Shown here one piece after another: positions 56,007 to 64,000 of a stretch of 64,000 nucleotides of DNA. The DNA lies in contig CAWIQY010000015.1 of NCBI GenBank assembly GCA_963838375.1, positions 1,178,001 to 1,242,000 on the forward strand. The letters are read 5' to 3'. Source of the stretch: DVED01 sp963838375 (lineage in GTDB: Bacteria; Cyanobacteriota; Cyanobacteriia; Cyanobacteriales; Geitlerinemataceae). The notes under the pieces are model-generated. The model had not been told where the DNA came from. It saw only the letters and a program-made list of their open reading frames with translations, and made no database searches. Position 1 is the first letter of the stretch, and every line of letters begins with the position of its first letter. Both the position numbers and the translations under genes were made by a program.

Positions 56007-58018
56007 TTACGAATCGGCGATCGCCACTCCACTCACTTCCTGGAATTGAATGGTATCTTCTCGAGGATCGGCATAAGCCACCCGCAGGATCATCCGCTCG
56101 CCTAAGTTCACGGGGCGAGGGAAACGCCATACAAATTCTATCCCCAAATCTTCCAACAATAGCGAACCCAAATTTTCATCTTCCCGAATCCACCGCAACA
56201 CCAGCGCTTGCCAAGATCGATCGCTGTGGCGGCGTAAATACTCAATTCCCCAGTACCGAGTCGTTTGGCGCTCCACCAGCGTGGCTTCTTTAACCACTGA
56301 GCCAATACTCATCATCATATGCTGCATCTCATCAGCCGAGAACGGTAAGGTTTCTCCTCGCAAATGCGCTTTGAGCTGGAAATGAGTCAGCAAGTCAGTA
56401 TAACGGCGAATGGGAGACGTGACTTGGGTGTAGGTGGCTAGACCCAAACTGGCGTGACGATAGGGGGTCAGACTCATCTCGCTGCGAGGCATACACCGGC
56501 GAATGGCACAGGCTTGTACGGGACCGGGTGGGAGTTGAAACAGTTCTTCTTCTGAGGGCAGTTCCGGTTCGGGTTGATGTCGGTAGGGAATGGGCAAGCT
56601 GTGTTGCTGTCCGTAGTTGGCGGCGATTTCTCCAGCCAGAATCATCATTTCCGCGACCAAATAGCGAGAAATCGAATCGTCTAATACTTCGATCGTCACT
56701 TCATCATTTTTGACCTTGATCGAGGCTTCTGGCATATTAATGAAGATCGATCCCTGAGATTGCCGCCAATCCCGACGCTGACGCGCCCACCGGGCAAGTT
56801 CGGCTATTTCCGACTCGGCTTCGATCCCCAGGTGCAACATTTCATCGACATCATCGTAGGTGAGACGATAGGTGGGCTTCACCCAACTCGGATGAATACT
56901 GTACTCCCGAACGCACCCAGTTGCATCGAGAATGACGCGAAAACTCAGGCACAGCAGAGTTGTCCCTGGTTGAGGCTCATCGGTCCTGTGGCGAGTTCCT
57001 CCGGCAGCATGGGAATCATCCCTGTCGGTAGGTAAACGGTAGTACAGCGCCGTCTGGCTTCTAAATCGAGTTCGTCCCCCGGCTCCAGCCAGCGCGTGGG
57101 ATCGGCGATATGAATCCACAGTTGATGCTCTCCGCTCTCCAGGTATTCCAGACTCAAACCATCATCGATCTCGACGGTGCTGGCATCGTCGATGGTATAG
57201 ACTTTGAGATGGGTTAAATCCAGTCGATGGGGTTCGGAATCGGGCGGGGGAGATTTCAAACAGCACTGCGCCACTTCAAGTACCTTGGTTGAAAAATGGG
57301 TGGGAATTTGAGTGCGACGCAGAAATAAGTTTTCGTGCGAACTCCATAAGTTGAGATCTTGAAGGAGTGCAAATGCCGAGGCGGGGGTTTCCGGTCGTTC
57401 TAGAGCGGCTAAAAGCTCTAATGCTGGAGTGCGGTGGGGAGCCTCTTCGCCAAAGGTGGCAAACCGTTCTAAGGCTTCCATCCGCAGACGATCGCGCTCG
57501 TCCCACTCTACCAATTCCCCTTCAAGAGATTGTCGCACGCGAGTGAAAAAGTTTTCCCATTCTTGCTGCCGCGACTGTTCGACTTCGAGTTGATGCCGAA
57601 TCTCTGCGACTTGAGCGTTGGAACGGGGTTCGTAGCGATCGCCTTTATTTTTAAAATAGATCTTATCGTCCGAGAGCAAGCAGTGGGCGGCGTAACACTG
57701 AGATGGAGTCTTCTCGCTAAACAGCAGTATTGCCATTTCCTCTGGATTGACGGTACTGCTATCGTCGGAGAGAATTTCCCAAGCCACTTCCAAGCTAGAC
57801 GGATCGAGGTAAGGTTTGACTTCCTCGACAAATTGGGAAATGTCTGAGGGTTTGTAGGCAGACCCCTCGACGATGTACGTAATCTGTTTGGGTGTAAGAA
57901 TGCGAGATTGACCGGATTCGTCGATGGCGACCCAGTTTTTCTTGCCTTCAGGACGCTCCAAAACGCCCAAACGACGTTCTCCTTGCAACCGAAATTCAAT
58001 TAGCCGACCTTTCTCCAC
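56007..58018 (-). CDS. RNase II/R-family exoribonuclease, frameshifted
   Basis: About 670 aa. The first frame (58018-56945) includes N-terminal small beta-barrel-like segments and the RNB catalytic start YTIDDASTVEIDDGLSLEY with the metal-binding Asp cluster. It stops after NQGQLCCA; the continuation LSFRVILDATGCVREYSIHP with TQVTSPIRRYTDLLTHFQL and an S1-like end is in the other frame down to 56007. One missing C near 56948 explains the break. The enzyme is a 3'-5' hydrolytic exoribonuclease; cyanobacterial members resemble RNase II/R. It is downstream of rpsR and rpmG in the same direction, as in other cyanobacteria. Confidence 0.9.
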
Positions 58019-58179
58019 CCGCTCGTATCCTCGCGATATTTAGATGCCCGATGTGCGAGCGCGATCGCGCTTTAACGGTTAGATCCGAGGAAATCCCCGG
58101 ATACTTGCGCCAAACTGAGCGATCGGCGATCGACACGTGTTTGGGTTTGAGTTCTGGCTGGTAATCCGAACACCAAACC

Positions 58180-58201
58180 AAGGCTGACAGCTGACAGCCT
58201 T
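58180..58201 (-). terminator. Hairpin after rpsR
   Basis: AAGGCTG/CAGCCTT 7-bp stem, 8-nt loop, 22 bp after the rpsR stop on the minus strand. The following GGTTTGG is only weakly U-rich, so termination is uncertain. Confidence 0.4.
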
Positions 58202-58223
58202 ACTTTACACTTACTTTTTTGGG

Positions 58224-58442
58224 TTAACCTTCTGTGTTGATGAATGGTAATAAGGCTACAAGTCTGGCTCTTTTGACCGCTTCGGTCAAATCGTGTTGCT
58301 GTTTCGATGTGAGTCCGGTAATTCGGCGAGGGAGGATTTTGCCGCGTTCGGTGATGAACTTGCGCAGCAAGTCCACATCTTTGTAATCAATTGGATCTCC
58401 GGGTTTGATCGGGGAGACTCGGCGGCGATAAAACGTAGACAT
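58224..58442 (-). CDS. rpsR: 30S ribosomal protein S18
   Basis: 72 aa: MSTFYRRRVSPIKPGDPIDY, then LLRKFITERGKILPRRITGL and the basic C-terminus. S18 binds 16S rRNA with S6 in the small-subunit platform. I place the start at the conserved MSTFYRRR; an in-frame upstream extension of 25 residues is not part of the family. It follows rpmG by 121 bp on the same strand. Confidence 0.95.
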   Translation of the reverse strand: MSTFYRRRVSPIKPGDPIDYKDVDLLRKFITERGKILPRRITGLTSKQQHDLTEAVKRARLVALLPFINTEG

Positions 58443-58563
58443 AATTCGATCGATAATTTGAGCGACAACGAAAAGAGTTCTGTTCAGAACTGGGGGGGTC
58501 AGAGGCACACACCCCACGGAAATCGATCGGCACGCACCCGCACGCCAATCGGCCAGGGGGTCA

Positions 58564-58752
58564 CTATTTTGTTTCTTTGTGAACCGTGTGGGTGTTGCAA
58601 TGGGTGCAGAACTTTTTGAGTTCTAAGCGCCCCGTCGTTTTGCGACGATTTTTTTGAGTGGTGTACCGCGAAACGCCTGCCGATCGTTTGTCAGGGTTTG
58701 TGCGGCACTCGGTACATTCTAGGGTAATTACAATGCGAACGCCCTTTGCCAT
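58564..58752 (-). CDS. rpmG: 50S ribosomal protein L33
   Basis: 62 aa, MAKGVRIVITLECTECRTNP with the CxxC zinc-ribbon half sites (CTEC and CTHC) retained. L33 is a small peripheral large-subunit protein. It heads the order rpmG-rpsR-RNase II. Confidence 0.95.
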   Translation of the reverse strand: MAKGVRIVITLECTECRTNPDKRSAGVSRYTTQKNRRKTTGRLELKKFCTHCNTHTVHKETK

Positions 58753-58787
58753 AACTTTAGCGCTTTTTAAAAATCAGACACGATCGT

Positions 58788-59360
58788 CTATTGTTGCACG
58801 CGGTTGCGGACGATGGCAACCCACTTTTTCACTTTGAGATCGAGGGCGTAACCGCGTCGCGTACCCACCACAAGAGTTCCTGCTATTCGATCGTGAAAGG
58901 CTAACTGCCCGATTGGATCGGCAAAGGCTACCCCACAATCCAATCCCAAGGGGAGCAAGAACAGCAAATAAAATCCGTTGGCGGGATTGAGATTGGCAAT
59001 GGCAATTGTAGCGAGCATTGCCCCAAATCCGGTAATCCCCTCGCGTTTGACTAGTTCTACAAAACCCGGCGTTTTGTGAAATCGATCGTCAATGAGTTTG
59101 ATATCCAGGGCGTAGCGTCCCACACTTTGCCCATAATTTCGGATGGGTAAAATGACGCGCAAGCCCAACCACGCCAGCAGAAACACGATGGAATTGCCAC
59201 CCACTAAGGAACTCAACAGCCATGCTGCCGCGAAGTCGATGCCGAATGCCCATCCCCGACGCCCGAGGGGAATTTTGGGCGGACGATTTTCGGGACGATC
59301 GTCTTTATCATCATCATAATCGTCACCGTCATAATAAGCGATCGCGTCTTCGTTATCCAT
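58788..59360 (-). CDS. RDD family membrane protein
   Basis: 190 aa. An acidic N-terminus (MDNEDAIAYYDGDDYDDDKD) is followed by an RDD domain: GRRGWAFGIDFAAAWLLSSL with the Arg-Asp pair, three hydrophobic segments, GQSVGRYALDIKLIDDR and FHDRIAGTLVV. RDD proteins are small polytopic membrane proteins of unknown or transporter-like function. Start at 59360 is chosen because the upstream in-frame extension (34 residues) lacks membrane or acidic character. It is adjacent to rpmG but separated from its start by 35 bp. Confidence 0.82.
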   Translation of the reverse strand: MDNEDAIAYYDGDDYDDDKDDRPENRPPKIPLGRRGWAFGIDFAAAWLLSSLVGGNSIVFLLAWLGLRVILPIRNYGQSVGRYALDIKLIDDRFHKTPGFVELVKREGITGFGAMLATIAIANLNPANGFYLLFLLPLGLDCGVAFADPIGQLAFHDRIAGTLVVGTRRGYALDLKVKKWVAIVRNRVQQ

Positions 59361-59571
59361 GCCAACCGATTCTCTTCGCGATGATTTTCCAGGGAAATTT
59401 GTATCTATAATACTAACTCGAATTTCTAGGTTCCCTCGGACAGAGCGTCGAACGATCCTCAAACGAAGAGGTCGGTGAAGTCTGGTAGGGGCGCTCGGGA
59501 ACTTTTCGAGTTCGAGAGATCTCCAGTTATAACGTATGAAAATTCGTCGTTAGTCTAAACTCCAGTTGGAG

Positions 59572-60411
59572 TTACGATCGCGCGATGCTGGCTGTCTCCG
59601 GGTCGTAGCGATATCGATCGAGGGTTCCTGCCTCGAGCTTTTCGATCGCCTCTTCAATGACCTCTAGCGGAACGAGAAACCACTCCCTCGGCTGTACGGG
59701 TATGCCGAAACGATCCTTAAATTTCACATCCAACCGTGCGTTGTCGAAAAACTTGTGAAGGAGCGCCTCAAGTCGCTGCCGATTGATGTTCGCCAGCTTG
59801 AAGGTCGCGACAATTTCTACATCTGCTAGCAGATAGGTGGGGTCTTTCTTGGCGTTGGAAATTCGGTTTTTTACGTCTCCTCCGGTCGCGCCGATTTTGT
59901 GAATGACAGACCGATTTTCAGCAATAAAGGGATGTTCGGATTGGCTTCTGAGTACGTAAATGCAGCCAGTGGGTAGGTCATCTGCGGCTTCAAGATTGGC
60001 AAAAAGCGGACCGAAATCCGTAACAGTGATACGACGACTTGCCTTGTCTTTGTTTAAAGCACGCTGGAGCGATCGTAGCAGCAAGTCGCTCTGGGTGCCG
60101 TTGTCATAAACGACCCGCAGGCGGCAGTTGGGCAAGCCATAATCGCTGATGAAGACTTCACCCGCTTGGGCTACGATCGCCTTTTGTCCGTCCAGAATAA
60201 ACAGATCGCCTTGCTTAATTTCCGCATTGTCGCGGTATTTTACCGTTTGTCGTATCCCCGTTTCTAAATCCCGCTGAACTTGCTTAAAGAGGGATTTAAA
60301 CTCAGCAAAATCCTGGCAGGGCATTCGCTGCGCGATTTCCTCTGCCGCTTTGATTTCCCTGCGCGAACGCACGTGGGTAAGCTGGGTAATGTCGCTAAAT
60401 CCCTCTCCCAT
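59572..60411 (-). CDS. GIY-YIG (T5orf172-type) nuclease, 5' end disrupted by a repeat
   Basis: 279 aa. The central part HVRSRREIKAAEEIAQR and ALNKDKASRRITVTDFGPLF matches the family's N-terminal region. The GIY-YIG core follows: GCIYVLR, then VIHKIGATGGDVKNRISNAK (Arg) and RLEALLHKFF (Glu). Related proteins normally have about 70 residues before DITQLTHVR; here that part is replaced by a palindromic repeat (60412-60480), so the gene may be 5'-truncated. It lies downstream of a broken SF2 helicase on the same strand, a pairing typical of restriction/defence-like islands. Confidence 0.75.
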   Translation of the reverse strand: MGEGFSDITQLTHVRSRREIKAAEEIAQRMPCQDFAEFKSLFKQVQRDLETGIRQTVKYRDNAEIKQGDLFILDGQKAIVAQAGEVFISDYGLPNCRLRVVYDNGTQSDLLLRSLQRALNKDKASRRITVTDFGPLFANLEAADDLPTGCIYVLRSQSEHPFIAENRSVIHKIGATGGDVKNRISNAKKDPTYLLADVEIVATFKLANINRQRLEALLHKFFDNARLDVKFKDRFGIPVQPREWFLVPLEVIEEAIEKLEAGTLDRYRYDPETASIARS

Positions 60412-60480
60412 AGAGGGCGAGGGACTTTAGCATCTTTGTCTTCTCCTGCGCTCTGGGAGAAGGGGTCGGGGGACTGAGGG
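60412..60480. repeat. Degenerate palindromic repeat replacing the GIY-YIG 5' end
   Basis: CCCTCTCCCAT..GGGCGAGGG and CTCTGGGAGAAGGGGTCGGGGG are degenerate copies of the repeat family at 35298-35413 and 63445-63543. Confidence 0.6.
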
Positions 60481-60596
60481 TAAGACTTAGGCATTTTTCT
60501 GATTCTCGCAGGCGATCGAGCTCACAGCATAAAGCCGCTCGAAGATATCGCGCTCCTCTCCGTGCTGGGGTAGTCTGCCATGTTCCTCTACAATGC

Positions 60597-62691
60597 TCAA
60601 TTTCTCAAAGCCTGCAATAATGCGTTCCTCAGTGCTGAACGAACTACTTTTTTCGCCTGAGCGAAGGGGTAAGTTGTAACCTTAGTTCGTCGAGTCATAT
60701 CTTCTGCCTCCTTCACCTTACGTACTAGGAAGGCAACCCCTTCTGCCATCCGTTTTTCCCACGGGTCTACCGCCGTGAGGGAGGGCAGTCGTCCTTTCTC
60801 CTGTTTAAAGCGAATTGCCCGTTTGGCTAACTCCCTTGCTTCTTCCACACTCAGGGCGATCCGTTTGGCGGCGATCGCTTCGGCTACCTGTTTTAACCGC
60901 TCCTCACTCATAGATTTAGCTAAGATTGCATAGGCTTCGCCGAAGGGATTGATACGATCGATCAAATCTATGTCGAGATCTGTGACCGATAAGGCGAACT
61001 GCCTTACCCCGTCGATGAGAGCAGTATTTTTTTTGATTTATTTTCTCTCCATTTTTTTTCTTTGCCTGTTGAACGAGGTTGAGAGCCGCGATCGCGTGTT
61101 GGCGGACGGCTTCTCGATCGCCATCGTCTAAATTGGGGAACTTCTCTTTGACAATTTTGCCCATGCGAACTTGGGTCAGTTCCTCTGGCACCAGTTCCTC
61201 GTCGAACAAACCGCGTTCGATCGTCGGTTTATCTTGGACAAAAGCCGTCACTAGTTCGGTTAAGTCTTCGCGGCAGATGCGATCGGCTTCGGGGCTTTTG
61301 GGTTCCGCTAGCCCCTTAATTTCCATTTGAATGAGACCGCTTTCTGGATGGATGCCTACGTTGCACTTGCTCGGATCGTAGCCGCCTTCACCGTAGTCAA
61401 AGCCCGGTGTGGGTTAATTGTCGGGGCGTTTGGGCTTGAAGTCAAAGCGGGGTGCAAGAACTTGCTCCATCAGCAGACTAGCGGCGATCGCTTTGAGGGT
61501 GTCGTTTACGGCTTCGGTGACGGCAGTTTCGCTGGCATCGGGTTCGGCAATCAGGTTGGTGAACCGGGCGCGGTTTTTCCCCGGTGCGTCGCGGGTGGCA
61601 CGACCGATAATCTGAATAATCTCCGTCAAACTGGATCGGTAACCGATCGTCAAGGCGTGTTCGCACCAAATCCAATCGAAGCCTTCTTTTGCCATGCCGA
61701 GGGCGATGATGATGTCTACGCGATCGCGGTTGTCCTTCTGTTTGGGGTCTTTGAGGGCGGCAGCGACTTTATCCCGCTTGCTGGGGTCGTCGTCTACCAA
61801 GTCGGCAATTTTGAGAATTGTGCCATCGGCAGTTTTGACCCGTTGAAAGCCTGTTTGCGGATCGGTGCCCTGCCATTCTCCCAGTGCGTCGATGATGTGT
61901 TCCACCTCGCGGATCTTATCCTTGGTGCTTTCGCGGGAGTTGACGTTGGGAATGTGCAGGATGGTTTTTTCGTTGGGGTTGACCACCTGCATGATTTCGT
62001 CGGTGTAGCTGCCCGAGTAGAAGTAGTAGCCGATGTCGAGTTGCTTGAGGTATTGGTAGCCGTTGAGCTGTTCGTAGTAGGTGTAGGTAACGGTTTCAAA
62101 GCGGGATTCGTCGTCGGGGTGGAGGACGGCTTCGGCATCACCGCGAAAGTAGGAGCCGGTCATGGCGACGATGTGGGTTTTGTCGCGGGTCATCAGTTGG
62201 CGGACGTGATCCCCCAGCTTGTTGTCGGGGTTAGCAGAAATGTGGTGAAACTCGTCTACGGCGATCAGGCGATCGTCCAACACCTCCGCCCCAAACTTGT
62301 CTACGGCAAATCGGAAGGTGGCATGGGTGCAGACCAGCACCTTGGCATCGCTGTCGAGGAATTTTTTCACTGCGTCTACTTTGCCGCCATTGTCTCCTCC
62401 GGGTGCGTCGCAGAGGTTCCACCGGGGTTCGACGTGCCAATCTGCCCAAAAGCCAAACTGGCTGAGCGGTTCGTTGTGGAAGCTGGAGCCGATCGCCTTT
62501 TCGGGTACCACAATGATGGCTTGCTTAAGGTTCTGGTTTTCTAGTTTATCTAAGGCGATGAACATCAGTGCCCGACTTTTGCCGGAGGCGGGGGGCGATT
62601 TGATCAGCAGGTATTGTTCGCCACGCTTTTGGTAGGCGCGTTCTTGCATGGGGCGCATTCCCAGGGCGTTCGGATTGGGTGGAGGTGCCAT
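60597..62691 (-). pseudogene. SF2 DEAD/DEAH-type helicase, broken by a nonsense codon and a frameshift
   Basis: About 697 codons when rejoined. First part (62691-61414): motif I LIKSPPASGKSRAL, motif II VDEFHH, motif III AMTGSY and motif VI QIIGRATR, i.e. a type III restriction-like/defence SF2 helicase. An in-frame TAA at 61414-61416 interrupts KRPDN-stop-PTPGFDYGEGG; downstream MEIKGLAEPKSPEAD continues in the same frame. A second lesion, an extra A in an A8 run (61027-61034), separates the tail DRINPFGEAYAILAKSMS. Probably lost function, unless these are sequencing errors. It is upstream of the GIY-YIG nuclease. Confidence 0.87.
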
Positions 62692-62757
62692 CCTGGGCGT
62701 AGGTAACGGAAACGGCGGGAATGGCTAATGGGGCTATTCATAGATTTTCGGCAACTG

Positions 62758-63363
62758 TCATGATTTTTCAGGGGTGCTAGATTCGACGGTAATTTCCGAA
62801 AAGTCGATCCCACGATACGCTTGCTCAATGGGGAAGCTCAAATTTACGGATTGCAATTCCACTAAGTCTCCAGCCCTATAGTCAATGATCTCCCATCGTC
62901 CATTTTCTGTTTTACGATAAAGATCGATCGCAATTTCCTGAGAACTGACCAATACATAATCTTGTAATTGCGGATTCTGACGATAGCGAAAGAACTTGTT
63001 GCCACGGTCATAGGCTTCTGTACTATCCGATAAAACTTCAGCGATTAAACAAGGATAGGTAATGTATTGAGTTGTGGTTTTATCTCGACGATCGCAGCTA
63101 ACGCTAACATCGGGGTAGGTATAGTCATCAGTCTCGACAATTTTCACCCGACAATCAGAGTTAAAGACCTCACAGCTACGATCAGATAAGTGATTATCTA
63201 GTAAAGCCCCGAATTTTAAGGCAATGCGACTATGGTTTCGGGTTCCCCCGCTCATGGCGTAGACTTCACCATTGATATATTCGTGGCGACATAGTTGCTG
63301 CTCTTCCCAAGCAAAATATTCAACGGGTGTTAACTTGGGTGAGTGACTCGGAACTGCAATCAT
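62758..63363 (-). CDS. Uma2 family nuclease-fold protein (DUF820)
   Basis: About 201 aa from ATG 63363, which has GGAGAG upstream; an in-frame ATG at 63408 has none. Uma2 motifs: LTPVEYFAWEEQQLCRHEYI, AMSGGTRNHSRIALKFGALL, TYPDVSVSCD (catalytic Asp), CLIAEVLSDSTEAYDRGNKF (Glu) and YRQNPQLQDYVLV. A PD-(D/E)XK-like fold of unknown cellular role; abundant in cyanobacteria. It precedes the helicase on the same strand. Confidence 0.9.
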   Translation of the reverse strand: MIAVPSHSPKLTPVEYFAWEEQQLCRHEYINGEVYAMSGGTRNHSRIALKFGALLDNHLSDRSCEVFNSDCRVKIVETDDYTYPDVSVSCDRRDKTTTQYITYPCLIAEVLSDSTEAYDRGNKFFRYRQNPQLQDYVLVSSQEIAIDLYRKTENGRWEIIDYRAGDLVELQSVNLSFPIEQAYRGIDFSEITVESSTPEKS

Positions 63364-63423
63364 TGATTCTACTCTCCGAATAGCTGGTCTAATTTTAACA
63401 TTGGACATCTAGTGGGGTATCTA

Positions 63424-63568
63424 GGGTGCATCTGGAGTTTTGTAGCCCTCACCCTAAATCCCTCTCCCAAACTTGGGAGAGGGACTTTGAAGATCTTGCT
63501 CCCCTTCTCCCAATATTGGGAGAAGGGGCTGGGGAATGAGGGCATATTTGCAAAACTGAGATGCACCC
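63424..63568. mobile_element. MITE with GGGTGCATCT ends and nested palindrome
   Basis: The outer arms begin GGGTGCATCT (63424-63442) and end AGATGCACCC (63551-63568) with an imperfect match. Nested inside, GCCCTCACCC..GAATGAGGGC (63445-63543) contains CCCTCTCCCA/TGGGAGAGGG and CCCCTTCTCCCA/TGGGAGAAGGGG hairpins, the same family as the insertion in the CHAT gene. Non-coding. Confidence 0.78.
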
Positions 63569-63803
63569 GGTATCTAACAGGGAATAGAGCGATCGCGCTG
63601 CTCATCATTTGCTTCTTTTGCGTGTAGCAAACTTTTGGGATGACGCTGGCTGAGCGGTCATTTTGGTATAGAACTCAAACAGTTTTTCGAGGCGTTTTCC
63701 CTGCGGGAACGCTATGCGAACGGTGTCGCCCTTGAAAAATTTGGGGCGAAGCGGCGATCGCTGGAGATGTGCTCTAGGATTTCGTTGTTGCAATATCGTG
63801 GTG

Positions 63804-64000
63804 TTATGGCTCTCCTGCTAGTGCGATCGCTTGGGCGAGTACAGTAGGGCTAATGCGTAAACCCACCTGAACCAGGTTCTCTAAATCTTGCTTCACAGAT
63901 GAGATGTATCCCATTTGTTTTGCTAGCACGATTACGGCTAAAGTGCCTCGAACAGGTATCTGGAGAATCTTGGCAGCTTTCCGTGCTGCTAGATCATCAA
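63804..64000 (-). CDS. DUF3368 protein, C-terminal part (5' end beyond window)
   Basis: The minus-strand frame open at the right edge of the window ends at the stop 63804-63806. Its last ~65 residues include DLAARKAAKILQIPVRGTLA, KQMGYISSVKQDLENLVQVG and LRISPTVLAQAIALAGEP, the DUF3368 pattern (helical, VapC-like/PIN-related fold). Such proteins often pair with UPF0175 partners in toxin-antitoxin-like modules. The partner would be outside the window. Confidence 0.75.
   Translation of the reverse strand, partial: DDLAARKAAKILQIPVRGTLAVIVLAKQMGYISSVKQDLENLVQVGLRISPTVLAQAIALAGEP

Noticed and set aside
63605..63793. 62-codon minus-strand frame before the DUF3368 stop
   Set aside because: Its middle translates a known palindromic repeat type (CCCTGCGGGAACGCTATGCG); no family or ribosome-binding site is seen.

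Overview
The window reads as the chromosome of a free-living, probably filamentous, non-heterocystous-type cyanobacterium. The evidence is the very frequent HIP1-like GCGATCGC/CGATCG motif, cyanobacteria-restricted families (DUF3110, DUF928, DUF1822, CAAD, CHASE2 cyclase, PatA-type response regulator, Uma2 nucleases), heptanucleotide tandem repeats between genes, and families of small palindromic repeats. No taxon can be named from sequence alone.

Layout. 1-8.1 kb: end of an ABC exporter, a GH13 glycosidase, a frameshifted BON protein, AI-2E-type permease, TspO, a small membrane protein, riboflavin synthase, bifunctional nuclease and an Fe-S aldo/keto reductase. 8.1-20.3 kb: hypothetical proteins, a PatA-like regulator, a frameshifted SDR, an FG-GAP/RTX exoprotein, ruvA, DUF3110, murQ, aldehyde dehydrogenase, mazG, a DUF2227 protein and tRNA-Val(UAC). 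20.7-25.3 kb: two DUF928 paralogues and a CHASE2-adenylate/guanylate cyclase carrying two compensating frameshifts.

25.3-33.3 kb is the most striking part. The isoleucyl-tRNA synthetase gene is in two pieces on the same strand. The catalytic body (877 aa) ends about 80 aa short. The missing C-terminal zinc-finger segment is encoded 4 kb downstream, fused behind a two-helix CAAD membrane domain with its own start codon. The 4-kb block between holds a decayed RTX/Calx-beta gene, a broken IS630 transposase, and a VapBC-type toxin-antitoxin pair flanked by 88-89-bp direct repeats.

33.4-38.7 kb holds a predicted conflict/cell-death-type cluster: a TRADD-N-associated two-TM protein, a TPR-CHAT protease, a DUF1822 protein and a sigma-70-like factor. 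Hairpin repeats lie in the spacers, and one repeat is inserted in frame inside the CHAT gene. 40.4-51.3 kb encodes an RTX exoprotein followed by a giant TPR/GT61 glycosyltransferase, a TPR protein, a sulfotransferase-TPR protein and a glycosyltransferase-like protein. The last three genes are AT-rich. I infer a glycan-decoration locus for a surface or secreted protein.

51.4-59.4 kb is housekeeping: nth, rseP, recN, an excalibur protein, RNase II/R, rpsR, rpmG and an RDD protein. 59.5-64 kb is an accessory region: a GIY-YIG (T5orf172) nuclease with a damaged 5' end, a broken SF2 helicase, a Uma2 nuclease, a MITE and the end of a DUF3368 protein.

At least nine apparent single-base frameshifts occur in otherwise conserved genes. 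They may reflect assembly error or real decay, and this affects how the split and broken genes should be read.
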